Origin: Coriobacteriaceae bacterium
GTDB lineage: Bacteria > Actinomycetota > Coriobacteriia > Coriobacteriales > Atopobiaceae
Assembly (NCBI GenBank): GCA_004557505.1
Contig: SFGZ01000004.1
Location: 62,001-126,000 of the forward strand
Direction: 5' to 3'
DNA length: 64,000 nt
This document shows positions 20,263-29,315 of this stretch, one piece after another. Under the pieces are notes generated by a model. It was not told the DNA's origin and did no database searches. It worked only from the letters and a program-made list of their open reading frames with translations. Position 1 is the stretch's first letter. The number at the start of each line of letters is the position of its first letter. Both the position numbers and the translations under genes were made by a program.

Positions 20263-21696
20263 CTAGTAGCGCCCGAGGCGCTTCCGGATGGCGAAGTACT
20301 CGGAGAGCAGCAGCACCAAGAGGATGCTCATCACCACCACGGCGCCCACCACGGCACCGGAGAGACCCGAGAACCCAACGAGCAGCCACAGCACCGGCAC
20401 GGAGAAGGCAAAGGCGATGAGGTAGAGCCGGCTCACGGCCTGCTGCTCGCGCAGCACGGTGATGATCTGGTACAGAAAGTCGATCGCCGCGCAGATGCCG
20501 CCGTTCACAACCATCACGTAGACCAGCGGCCTGAACTGCTCGAAGTCAAGGCCGTACAGGAAGCTCATGACGGGGATGCCCAGCCAGCCCATGAAGAGCC
20601 CCACGATCACGGCGATCACGGCGATGACGCCAATCATGGCCAGGATGATGAGGTCAAAGCGCTTGTGCTGCTCGGGATCGTCCCAGATGCTCGCGAGGCG
20701 CAAAAGCTGCGGCTTGTAGATCATCGCCGCGATCATGAGGATGGCGTGGGCGGGGAAGTACATGGCGTTGTAGTAGAGCTGGTTGTCGTAGGAGAGCGCG
20801 CCATCGATGGCGAACTTTGGCATCGAGTCGATGAGGTTGTAGAGAAACGCCGCCAGAAACAGCGGGAAGCAGCTGACGAAGATCTCCCTCACGCCGCGCC
20901 ACGAGAGCGGGAGCGAGCGCTCGGTCTCCATGAGCGCCAGCGGCAGCGTGAGCAGCACGAAGGACGCCGCGGCGCCCACGGCCATGCCGATGCTCGAGAC
21001 CACCATGTTGCGCGTGATGAGCAGGAGCACCGCGAAGGCCACAAACGAGAGGGCGCAGCGCACCGCCTGCGAGATGCCGGCGAGGTACAGCTTGTCCTTC
21101 TGCTGCAGCCTGCCCTCGTAGACGTCGCCCAGCGCGTCGAAGAAGCGGAACCCCATCACGCCGCACACGATGGCCGTCATGTCGCCGTCGTAGCCGCGGA
21201 CGCGGCAGTAGAGGAGGCCGATGAGGACCATGGCAACGCAGGTCGCGATGCGGCTTATCTGGTAGTCGTAGAACGAGCCCATCTCGTCTATGTCCGAGAC
21301 CTGGTAGGTGCGCACACCGTAGCTGCCCACAAAGAAGAGGAGCGTGCCCACGACCATGGCCATCGAGAAGAGGCCGGCGTTCTCGGTGCCAACGAGCTGC
21401 GTGGCCACGATGGTGAGCAGCGGGAAGAAGCCACCCCAGGCCGCCTGGCCGATGGAGTTGCATGCGTAGTCGCGCGTGGTCTGGTGGGCCAGATACTGCC
21501 CGGACTGCTCGGAGACGCTGCCCGAGAAGACCGAGGATATCAGGCGGTCCCACCAATGGTTGGTGACGCGGCGGAGAAAGCCCTCCTTCCTGGGCCCTGG
21601 GGAGGTGCGTCCCTCGCGCCTGCCGGCGCGAGACCCCACGAACGAGCTCAGGCCTGCCCTGCGGGCTCTCTCGCGCCGCCTGCTCATCCATGCCAT
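20263..21696 (-). CDS. Oligosaccharide flippase / polysaccharide biosynthesis membrane protein
   Basis: 477 residues with about 12-14 membrane segments of the MOP (Wzx/MATE-like) superfamily. A basic N-terminal tail (about 45 residues rich in Arg and Gly) precedes YACNSIGQAAWGGFFPLLTI. The pattern SIDMPKFAIDGALS-like (IDSMPKFAIDGALSYD) and FGVRTYQVSDID-like segment (YGVRTYQVSDIDEM) are typical of flippases for lipid-linked sugars. ATG 21696 follows GAAAGGATGG. The in-frame region upstream to 22326 is antisense to ppc and not coding. Divergent from ppc with a 256-base gap. The transported glycan is unknown. Confidence 0.88.
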   Translation of the reverse strand: MAWMSRRRERARRAGLSSFVGSRAGRREGRTSPGPRKEGFLRRVTNHWWDRLISSVFSGSVSEQSGQYLAHQTTRDYACNSIGQAAWGGFFPLLTIVATQLVGTENAGLFSMAMVVGTLLFFVGSYGVRTYQVSDIDEMGSFYDYQISRIATCVAMVLIGLLYCRVRGYDGDMTAIVCGVMGFRFFDALGDVYEGRLQQKDKLYLAGISQAVRCALSFVAFAVLLLITRNMVVSSIGMAVGAAASFVLLTLPLALMETERSLPLSWRGVREIFVSCFPLFLAAFLYNLIDSMPKFAIDGALSYDNQLYYNAMYFPAHAILMIAAMIYKPQLLRLASIWDDPEQHKRFDLIILAMIGVIAVIAVIVGLFMGWLGIPVMSFLYGLDFEQFRPLVYVMVVNGGICAAIDFLYQIITVLREQQAVSRLYLIAFAFSVPVLWLLVGFSGLSGAVVGAVVVMSILLVLLLSEYFAIRKRLGRY

Positions 21697-21952
21697 GCGC
21701 CGACCATCCTTTCGCCGCCACGGGGCCACGTGCGTCTCGTCCGTCTCGTCTGTGCGTAGAGGCCATTGTATCGCGCCGCGTGGACGTGGTTCCGCATCCG
21801 GGCGTATCGTGTACGTTGCGTTTCGCCTTTGCGGTCGCTCGGTGGGATTGGAGCCCATCGCGCGCTGGCTTGCTAAGGTTATTCCGCATGCCGCGACATG
21901 CAGCACACGTGCAAGCCCGCCGGCGGGACCGGCGGGAGCCGAGGGAGGACAC

Positions 21953-24739
21953 ATGACAACAACCGAGGTATCGAGCCCGGGGGAGGAACGCGGCCCCGTT
22001 GGGCAAGAGGGTCGCGAGCCCGTTGGGCCAAGCGAGGCGGAGAGGGCAAAGTCCGCCCTCGCGCTGGTCGACGTGCCCGAGGAGCTTCGCGATAACCTGG
22101 CGCTCTTCCTGCGCCTGGTTCGCAAGGTGCTCATGGAGAACGACCCAGACCTGCTCTCGACCTTCGACCTTCTGCTGGGCGACGCCATCCGCGTGACGTA
22201 CGCGGGCGGCGTGGCATGCGCGGACGAGAAGGCCGCGCTGGCCGAGAGGTCGTTCCAGGAGTTCGTCTCCACCATCGACGGGCTCTCCATGGACGGGGCC
22301 ACGCTGCTCATGCGCGCCTTCGTCACCTATTTCCACCTGGCAAACATCTGCGAGGAGAACTACCGCGTCTCCTCGCTTCGCCGGCGCGAGAGCGAGGTCC
22401 CCACGACGGAGTCGGCAGACCCCATCAACGACCTCACGGTTGCCTACGGCCGGCTGGTCGACGAGTGCGGTCGGGCCAAGGCCACGGCGCTCCTCAACCG
22501 CCTGGAGTTCCATCCCGTCTTCACCGCGCATCCCACCGAGGCGCGCCGCAAGGCCGTCGAGAGCAAGATCCGCCGCATCTCCGAGCTGCTCGCCAGGCGC
22601 GTCTCGCTCTCGGGCATCGAGCTGGTCGAGAACGAGCGCCTCATGCTGCAGGAGATCGACGCGCTGGTGCGCACCTCGCCCATCGCGTACAAGAAGCCGA
22701 CGCCCGTCGAGGAGGCCGACACCGTCATCGACATCTTTGATGCCACGCTCTTCGACATGGTGCCGGAGGTCTACCGGCGCTTCGACGACTGGGAGCTCGG
22801 CGAGCGCGCCGGCACCGTGCCGCCCGTGTGCCCGGCCTTCTTCCACCCCGGTAGCTGGATTGGCTCCGACCGCGACGGGAACCCCAACGTCACCGCCAGG
22901 GTGAGCCGCAGGGTGGCCGAGAAGTTCCGCGTACACGTGCTTGAGGCCCTCACCGACAGGACCTCCTACGTGGGTCGCAATCTCACGCTTGACGCGCGCT
23001 TCACCAAGCCCTCCGACGCGCTTGTGAACCTGTGGAACCACCAGGTCGAGATGAGCGAGGTCCTCTCGCAGCGCGCCATCGAGGTCTCGGCGTCCGAGCT
23101 GCACCGCGCCGTCATGATCGTCATCTCCGACCGCCTGCGCGCAACCGTCCAGCGCACGGCAGACATCATGTACGCCTCGGCTGACGACTACATTGCCGAC
23201 CTGCGGACCGTCCAGCGCTCGCTTGCCGCCGCCGGTGCCGTGCGCACCGCGTACGGGCCGTTGCAGAAGCTCATCTGGCAGGCGGAGACCTTCGGGTTCC
23301 ATCTGGTGGAGATGGAGTTCCGCCAGCACTCGCTCGTACACGCCCGCGCGCTCGAGGACATTCGCGAGCACGGGCGCTGGGGCGAGAGGGGAGAGCTCCA
23401 GCCCATGACGCGCGAGGTCCTCGACACCTTCCGCGCCATCGGCAGCATCCAGCGCATCAACGGCGTGAAGGCCGCACGGCGCTACATCATCTCGTTCACG
23501 CAGTCGGCGCAGAACGTGGCCGACGTGTACGAGCTGGCGCGGCTTGCCTTCGCGCACGAGGCCGACGTGCCCACGCTTGACGTGATCCCGCTCTTCGAGC
23601 AGGTCGAGGACCTGGAGAACGCCGTGGACACGCTCGACCAGGTCATCGAGCTCGCGCCCGTCCAGAGGCGGCTCGCCCAGACGGGCAGGCGCATGGAGGT
23701 CATGCTCGGCTACTCGGACTCGTCCAAGGACGCGGGCCCCACCTCGGCCACGCTGGTGCTCCATGCGGCGCAGGCCGCCATCGCGCAGTGGGCCGAGAAA
23801 AACGACATCGACCTGGTGCTCATGCACGGCCGCGGCGGCGCGGTGGGGCGCGGCGGCGGCCCGGCGAACCGCGCCGTGCTCTCGCAGCCCAAGGGCTCGG
23901 TCAACTGCCGCTTCAAGCTCACCGAGCAGGGCGAGGTCATCTTCGCCCGCTACGGCGACCCCACGCTGGCCAGGCGTCACGTGGAGTCCGTCGCGGGCGC
24001 CACGCTCCTGCAGTCCTCGCCATCCATCGAGTATGTGAACACCGAGACCACGGCCAAGTACGCCGACCTGACGGCCAGGCTCGATGCCGCCTCCCGCAGG
24101 CGCTACCGCGAGCTGCTTGAGACCGATGGCTTTGCGGAGTGGTTCTCCACGGTCACGCCGCTCACCGAGATCGGCCTCATGCCCATCGGCAGCCGTCCCG
24201 CCAAGCGCGGTCTGGGCGCCAAGTCCCTGGATGACCTGCGCACCATTCCGTGGATCTTCTCGTGGTCGCAGGCGCGCATCAACCTGGCCGCATGGTACGG
24301 GCTGGGCACGGCCTGCGAGGAGCTGGGCGACCTCGACCTTCTCCGCCAGGCCTACGCGGAGTGGCCGCTCTTCACGACGTTCGTCGACAACATCGAGATG
24401 TCGCTCTCCAAGACCGACGAGCGCATTGGCCGCATGTACCTGGCACTGGGCTCGTGCGACGATCTGGCCGAGAGGGTCCTGGAGGAGATGCGCCTCACGC
24501 GCAAGTGGGTGCTGGCCATCGTGGGTGACGAGTGGCCGCTCGAGCACCGTCGCGTGCTGGGGCCGGTGATCCGCGCGAGGCTGCCCTTCGTGAACGTGCT
24601 CTCGGTGACGCAGGTGCGCGCGCTGCGCGAGATGCGCACCCGCGGCGAGCAGCTCACGCCGGAGGAGCGCGAGCGGTTCATCTACCTCATCCTGTGTACC
24701 GTGTCCGGCGTTGCCGCCGGGCTGCAGAACACCGGGTGA
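21953..24739 (+). CDS. ppc: Phosphoenolpyruvate carboxylase
   Basis: 928 residues, the normal length. Catalytic motifs are all present: FTAHPTEARRKAVESKIRRI (His of the phosphate site), GSDRDGNPNVT, MLGYSDSSKDAGP, HGRGGAVGRGGGP (the loop with the catalytic Arg/Lys pocket), and the invariant C-terminal QNTG. It adds bicarbonate to PEP to give oxaloacetate, feeding the partial TCA/fumarate branch of fermenters. ATG 21953 follows GAGGGAGG; the in-frame sequence upstream back to 21476 is antisense to the flippase gene. Stands alone; a broken PTS EIIA gene converges on its 3' end. Confidence 0.97.
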   Translation: MTTTEVSSPGEERGPVGQEGREPVGPSEAERAKSALALVDVPEELRDNLALFLRLVRKVLMENDPDLLSTFDLLLGDAIRVTYAGGVACADEKAALAERSFQEFVSTIDGLSMDGATLLMRAFVTYFHLANICEENYRVSSLRRRESEVPTTESADPINDLTVAYGRLVDECGRAKATALLNRLEFHPVFTAHPTEARRKAVESKIRRISELLARRVSLSGIELVENERLMLQEIDALVRTSPIAYKKPTPVEEADTVIDIFDATLFDMVPEVYRRFDDWELGERAGTVPPVCPAFFHPGSWIGSDRDGNPNVTARVSRRVAEKFRVHVLEALTDRTSYVGRNLTLDARFTKPSDALVNLWNHQVEMSEVLSQRAIEVSASELHRAVMIVISDRLRATVQRTADIMYASADDYIADLRTVQRSLAAAGAVRTAYGPLQKLIWQAETFGFHLVEMEFRQHSLVHARALEDIREHGRWGERGELQPMTREVLDTFRAIGSIQRINGVKAARRYIISFTQSAQNVADVYELARLAFAHEADVPTLDVIPLFEQVEDLENAVDTLDQVIELAPVQRRLAQTGRRMEVMLGYSDSSKDAGPTSATLVLHAAQAAIAQWAEKNDIDLVLMHGRGGAVGRGGGPANRAVLSQPKGSVNCRFKLTEQGEVIFARYGDPTLARRHVESVAGATLLQSSPSIEYVNTETTAKYADLTARLDAASRRRYRELLETDGFAEWFSTVTPLTEIGLMPIGSRPAKRGLGAKSLDDLRTIPWIFSWSQARINLAAWYGLGTACEELGDLDLLRQAYAEWPLFTTFVDNIEMSLSKTDERIGRMYLALGSCDDLAERVLEEMRLTRKWVLAIVGDEWPLEHRRVLGPVIRARLPFVNVLSVTQVRALREMRTRGEQLTPEERERFIYLILCTVSGVAAGLQNTG

Positions 24740-24859
24740 CGGCTGGGGTCGTCCGGGCGCGATCGGACTGTGGGGACGCCCAGCGAGAGGTCGTGGCTCG
24801 GCGGGCGAGTGGCGACGGGGCCGCTGCATGGGGAAGAGGACCAGTCCCCGGCAAGACCT

Positions 24860-25383
24860 TCAGCGGATGGAGACGAAGGGGTCGCCGGCGGAAACGCTGC
24901 CGGTCGCGAGGGGTACTACGGACTTGTCCGATGCCTCGAGGTCCTCGGTGTTCGTCACGATGACCGTTACGGCGCCGGCGCGGCCGGCTTCGGCGACCTT
25001 GCGCTTATCGAAGCGCAGAAGCGGTTCGCCGGCCTTGACCTGCTGGCCCTTCTCGACCTGGGTCTCGAAGCCGTCGCCATTCATCTCGACGGTATCCACG
25101 CCCACGCGCTTTAATACCTCGGTCTCGTCGTTGGCGATGCCGAAAGCGTGCGGCATCGTGACCTGCACCGTGCCGGAGATGGGCGCATAGACAAGCCCCT
25201 CGTCGGGGGAGACGCCCAGCGTTTTGCCCATCGCGCCGCCCGCAAAGACGGGGTCGGGGAGCTCCGCCATCGGCACGGTCTGCCGCTCGCCGACGCGAAG
25301 ATCATGCCCGGCTGGGCGTCGACCGCAATGGCATGGGGCTTGGCGGGCTCGGCTGCCTTCTTTAGGAAATCGAACACATCCAT
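24860..25383 (-). pseudogene. Frameshifted PTS glucose-type EIIA
   Basis: The N-terminus (MDVFDFLKKAAEPAKPHAIA, start 25383 after AAAGGTG) is in one frame. The rest is in another frame from about 25290 (TVPMAELPDPVFAGGAMGKT to the stop at 24860), a net shift of one base. The body matches EIIA-Glc folds, with HAFGI holding one active-site His. The phosphorylated His is missing: the usual E-x-L-x-H-x-G-I-D-T-V reads EVLKRVGVDTV, with CGC (Arg) instead of CAC. Both faults point to a dead gene. The adjacent RpiR-type regulator suggests an old sugar or amino-sugar PTS locus. No EIIB/EIIC is present here. Confidence 0.75.
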
Positions 25384-25405
25384 GGTTCACCTTTCTTTTG
25401 AGGTG

Positions 25406-26236
25406 TTAGTTTTTGAACTGACCGAGGATGGCCTCGCTTGTGGTCCCGACTGTATAGGCCGGGGCTTTGTCCTTGAGGAAGTAAAGCAGGATGTCATTCA
25501 GGGCGAATTCATAGATGTGGGATGAGCCGCCAAGACAGTCTATAGGGCCATTGACGGGATTGACCTTCAAGATAACGTCGGCAAGAAACGCTGCGCTTGA
25601 ACTCTCATCAGCCGTTACGAGGATGACCTTGACGCCATTCGCCCGCGCGAGCTTGCAACACTCGACCAAGTAGATGGACTCTCCGGAGCGGGAGAACGCG
25701 ATGAGAACGCTGCCCTCAGGCGCGAGGACGATGCTTCGCATCATGTACTCAAGGTTGTGACTCGTGAAGGTATTGATGCCGTAACGCAGCAGACGGTGCG
25801 CGAGGTCATCGGCGATGGCGCCCGTGTTTCCCCATCCAAAGGCGTAGACGGTGCCCGCGCCAAGGATAAGGTCGATGCTCTCACTGATCTGCTCCATTGA
25901 GAGGTCCTTGGAGAGCTGAGCGACGTTTGCTGCCATCAGGTCGATGAAGGATACGATGTCGTTTGGCACCTCGTCCGTCTGGGAAGAGGATGCGGCGGAA
26001 GGGTTCTCCGCGAGGTCCATGGCGAGCTGAATCTTGAACTGGTAGAAGCCGGTGTCGCAGACCTTCTTGCATACGCGCATGACGGTGGCATCGCTCGCGC
26101 CGGACTTCTCGGAGAGCTCGGCCATGCTCATGCGCGTGACCTGCATGGGATTGGAGAGGAGTGGGAGAGCTGGCATAGGCGGTGGGTTTGGGCAGCGAGC
26201 GCGTAATTGGCCCCCGAGCGGGGGAGTGGACTGCAC
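25406..26236 (-). CDS. MurR/RpiR family sugar-responsive regulator, N-terminus doubtful
   Basis: 276 residues as read from GTG 26236. The HTH part is clear only from LLSNPMQVTRMSMAELSEKSGASDATVMRVCKKV (written across several motifs) and the SIS sugar-phosphate domain from about 120 (GAGTVYAFGWGNTGAIADDLAHRLL, LIAFSRSGESIYLVECC, SSHIYEFALNDILLYFL). RpiR proteins usually have ~25 more helical residues before the SNP.QV segment; here that part is a Pro/Arg-rich stretch (STPPLGGQLRAR) with no similarity, so the true 5' end is lost or frameshifted. It lies 23 bases upstream of the broken EIIA and probably once controlled it. Confidence 0.6.
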   Translation of the reverse strand: MQSTPPLGGQLRARCPNPPPMPALPLLSNPMQVTRMSMAELSEKSGASDATVMRVCKKVCDTGFYQFKIQLAMDLAENPSAASSSQTDEVPNDIVSFIDLMAANVAQLSKDLSMEQISESIDLILGAGTVYAFGWGNTGAIADDLAHRLLRYGINTFTSHNLEYMMRSIVLAPEGSVLIAFSRSGESIYLVECCKLARANGVKVILVTADESSSAAFLADVILKVNPVNGPIDCLGGSSHIYEFALNDILLYFLKDKAPAYTVGTTSEAILGQFKN

Positions 26237-26345
26237 CCCAATACTTTTAGCTTTGCTAGATAGGATTGACGCGCCCGCCAGCTCGATTGCCGATGGGGTA
26301 GCGGGCCCCTCCGGGTGGCCCGTGGGCGCGGCTCACGTCCCGCGG

Positions 26346-26572
26346 CCGGCGTCGCGCAACGAATAATCCCCAAACGACACGCAAAAGTCTACATGTGAGT
26401 ATTATTTTTCTGCGCCGCCAGCCCGCAGGGGGCGCTGGGAACTCCCCGGAAGTAACGTAACAATATTCTCCCTGTTGGCCTTCGGGGTATCGGGACGGAT
26501 ATCGCGCGAGCGGGATGGACGGCCCCCAGAGCCGGGCCCGCGCACACTCACTTCTCGGCTTCCGCGTGTCGA
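26346..26572 (-). repeat. Dispersed ~245-bp intergenic repeat, diverged copy D (reverse strand)
   Basis: Read on the minus strand it gives acgcggaagccgagaagtga, then ggccaacaggga, then agaaaaataatactcacatg and cttttgcgtgtcg, ending ttcgttgcgcgac. These are the same blocks in the same order as the copies at 14531, 48648 and 62746. Confidence 0.6.
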
Positions 26573-26813
26573 TCCGCGATTTTTAGTTGCGCGCGGCCCT
26601 AGAAGCGCACGCGGAAACGACCGGTAGTAACCAGCTTTCTGGGAAAACGCCGCCGCAGGGACCCTCGAGTCGTTTTCGTGTGCGCTTTTGCACAGTGGAT
26701 GGGATCTGGCGAGAGAGGCGGGGCTACGCCAGGGGAGACGTGCGGTGCCCTGGGGGATGCGTGCCGTACCAAGCGCTGGCCTTCGCGTCCAATGCTCTTT
26801 CCAGCACCCCCAC

Positions 26814-26898
26814 GCGGAGAATATCGTCATTTCTTAATCCGGCACGACGTTTCTGCAGCTCGTCGTAGTCGCGTTTAAGAAATGGCGATATTCTCCGC
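26814..26898. repeat. Long inverted repeat (24-bp arms)
   Basis: Arms 26814-26837 and 26875-26898 pair at 23 of 24 bases (gcggagaatatcg... against ...cgatattctccgc). The 37-base centre has a smaller inner stem (acgacg/cgtcgt). It lies in non-coding DNA and no T-run follows, so a mobile-element end or a structured RNA is more likely than a terminator. Confidence 0.7.
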
Positions 26899-26979
26899 AG
26901 CGAGGGGCGGCCGCCAGCGCTCCGGATGTCCCTCTCGCTGAGCAGTAATTGTGATGCGAGAGAAACTTACGATTGACGG

Positions 26980-27009
26980 TTGCGTTACATGTGCGTTTTC
27001 GCGTAAGAT
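26980..27009 (+). promoter_or_regulatory. Possible promoter of tRNA-Val
   Basis: TTGCGT (26980-26985), 18-base spacer, TAAGAT (27004-27009), placed 32 bases before the tRNA 5' end. Matches to consensus are moderate. Confidence 0.35.
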
Positions 27010-27041
27010 ACTCCTCGCTGCGACCCCAGCAGCAGAGATTC

Positions 27042-27116
27042 GGGCGTTTAGCTCAGGGGGAGAGCGCTTCCCTGACACGGAAGAGGTCAGAAGTTCAAAT
27101 CTTCTAACGCCCACCA
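27042..27116 (+). tRNA. tRNA-Val (anticodon GAC)
   Basis: Full cloverleaf: acceptor gggcgtt pairs with aacgccc, the D-arm has ctcagggggagag, the anticodon stem is cttcc/ggaag with loop ctgacac (anticodon gac, positions 34-36), and the T-arm is agaag-ttcaaat-cttct. CCA is encoded (27114-27116). Decodes GUC. Confidence 0.95.
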
Positions 27117-27551
27117 AGTATTCGCAGCTCAGAGGCCGTGTCTCTGGGCTGCTTTCCTTTGGTCCACAAACTTCGCTTGGAAATCAACGCGGCTTTCCCC
27201 TACCAGGCCTTCACTGAGCCGCCACACATTAGAGTCCCTGCCGCGCCGCGTGGGGCTGCGCGAGCGGGACACGGTGGTCGCCCCGCACCGCGTCCGGCAC
27301 GCGTCCCCCTGGTGGCGATGGTTGATGCGCAAACTCAGCGCGACACCCTAGGCTGACACCAGGATTCCACAGCTATCGAAATGCATCGGGTCGGCACGCC
27401 GCCGTCCTACGGGCGACGAGACGCTGTTGTAGACTCTGTGCAGGGGCGTCGCGATGGGTCCGGTCCGCATGCTCCGCCAGCCCGTCGGCGTGCCCTCCAA
27501 GACTCAGCGCGACGGTCGCGGCGGGGCGCGTATTCGGTTGTCGCGCCTCGG
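27117..27551. other. Gene-free region between tRNA-Val and IS30-type transposase
   Basis: No convincing gene. It contains two tcagcgcgac motifs (about 27333 and 27503) that resemble the presumed IS right end (ttcagcgaaac, reverse complement of 28942-28956), so it probably includes the left end of the element. Confidence 0.5.
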
Positions 27552-28966
27552 CTACGTCAGCGGCGCCTCACCCCTCTCGGCGCGTGCGCGGTCCAGGCAC
27601 CCCTGCGTCAGGTCGAGGTCCTCCATGCCCGGCTCCTCGATGCCGAAGGCGTCCAGGAGCCGGTCCGCCACCTCCCCGAAGGCCGCCCGCAGCGCGGCGA
27701 TCGGGGTCATCCAGGCGAGCCTGCCCCTCGGCTCGGAGTTGACCTGGCTCATCAGCAGGGAGCAGTCCGCCCTCGTGAGCAAGTCGAAGCGTATCCCGCG
27801 GCCCTTCGGCAGCAGCTTCCTGATCTCCACGTGGTTCCGCTCGCAGGCCCCCTCTGCTGGCTCTGCCTGGGGTCGCAGTAGTACAGCAGCGTCTGGCCGG
27901 GAAGCTCGCCGAGGGCCCCGGCGAGGCGCGCCTCGTCGGCGAACTCGCCGCCGTTGTCGGTGAGCATCGCGTCGAACATGAGCGGCATGCCCGCGCCGCC
28001 CACCGCGTCGCGCACGAGCCCTATGGCGCGCGCCACCTCCTCGCATGCGCACGACTCGAGCGGCAGCGCAAACTGGAAGCGGCTGGGCCTGTGCAGGAGC
28101 GTGAGCAGGCACGCGGAGTCCGCCCTCGACCCCATCACCGTGTCCATCTCCCACGCCGCCGCGCGCCGGTCCTCGCCGAGGGCCATGAACGCGTCGTGCG
28201 AGCGCCCGGCGGAGTGGCTCGTCGCCCTGCGCGGCCGCGAGCGCTTCCTCGGCCTGTAGCCGACCTTCCTCCGCAGCTCCATGTTGGTCATCTCGCCGTA
28301 CCCCGCCTCGATCCAGCGGCAGGTCGGGCTCTTGGAGAGGCCGAGCTCCTCGGAGCGGAGCGCGGAGATCTGCTTCGGCGGCAGCCCGCAGGCGAGGTCC
28401 GAGCGGATGACGGAGAGCTTCATCGCAACCGATGCCTCGGTCTCGTCTATGCCGCGCCTGCTCTCCGAGAGCTCCGCGTCCGCCGCGCCCTGGGCCATGC
28501 GGGCGCTGTAGAACGCGTGCGTGCGGCCCTTGCACCCGTACGCTCTGCGCCTCCCGCACCCGTCGCGGCAGCGAGGCCAGGACCCCAACCTCGGGCAGGA
28601 CTCCCCGAGGTCGTCCGGGGCGGACTCTCCGTACATCGACCTCGGGGCGGTGACGAAGCGGTGCCTGGCGACCTCGTTGGCGACCGTGGGCGGTGCCCTG
28701 CCGATCTCCCTGGCGATCTCGCGGCAGGAGAGGCCCCGGTCGAGCATCCTCTCTATCGAGTTCCTCTCGTGCCTCGTGAGCCTCGAGTGCGTCCTGCCCG
28801 GCGCGCCGCCGGATCCCTTCCTTCCCATTCCGTCCCCCAATCTCCCCGGGCCGGCCCATTCCGGCCCGACAAGAAGATCGGAGGGGATTGCGGGAGGGAA
28901 TGTGCCGGACTCAGGGAGACGCGTTCGGATGGGTGTGGGATGTGTTTCGCTGAACCTGAAATTCAA
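27328..28966 (-). mobile_element. IS30-family insertion sequence (ends approximate)
   Basis: Contains one transposase gene of the IS30 type. The right end is probably near gctgaacctgaaattc (28945-28960); its reverse complement (aggttcagcgaaacac) resembles aaactcagcgcgacacc at 27331 and, less well, agactcagcgcgac at 27500. Hence the left boundary is uncertain (27328 or about 27497). No target duplication was identified. Confidence 0.5.
27552..28828 (-). pseudogene. IS30-family transposase, frameshifted
   Basis: N-terminal helix-turn-helix (THSRLTRHERNSIERML, SCREIAREIGRAPPTVANEV), then the DDE domain with EMDTVMGS (first Asp), and LTDNGGEF (second Asp). After YYCDPRQSQQRG the frame breaks at a G run (about 27846-27853 on the plus strand). 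The other frame continues with ACERNHVEIRKLLPKGRGI, which carries the catalytic Glu, to the stop at 27552. One base is missing compared with an intact reading. ATG 28828 (MGRKGSGG) is the plausible start. The element cannot make an active DDE enzyme unless frameshifting or an error in the sequence restores the frame. Confidence 0.8.
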
Positions 28967-29315
28967 GGAAATAATGATAATCGCATCGAAGTACTCCACG
29001 TACTTGAAGTCCCATCTTCACGCTTGATAAAATAATTATCGTGTAGAGGCTCGTTGGGATAGCGCCGTCGCTTTTCTCGCATCAGGGATCGGAAGCTTTT
29101 CGCCTGAGATCGTGCTCCCAACGGACCCACGAAGGGAGAAGTCCGCATCTCGGCCTAAGCGCACTGGCGAGACCCTGATTGGCGAGTTCAGCGCCTGCGT
29201 AATCCTTTCGTCTGCTATGGCGGGAAGCGGAGGTGGCCGGAGTCTGGCACCAAGAGCTTTGAAGGGTACGAAAGTGAGGGGCCGGCCCCTCTGTCATGTG
29301 CCTCGTGCCGGGTCG
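28829..29315. other. Gene-free region
   Basis: 487 bases between the transposase start and pcp. It includes the presumed right end of the IS (to about 28966) and a degenerate member of the palindrome family (gaggggccggcccctc, 29276-29291). No coding sequence seen. Confidence 0.55.

Larger units (their letters stand above)
26237..27041. other. Gene-free decayed region with repeats before tRNA-Val
   Basis: About 800 bases with no convincing gene. It holds a reverse-strand copy of the 245-bp dispersed repeat (26346-26572), a long inverted repeat (26814-26898) and the tRNA promoter region. ORFs of 80-140 codons here lack coding character. Confidence 0.65.

Noticed and set aside
20654..24829. 1391-codon open frame on the minus strand
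   Set aside because: Antisense to ppc, which has all catalytic motifs. Long antisense frames are expected in GC-rich genes; composition is Arg/His/Val/Leu-skewed and no domain is visible.
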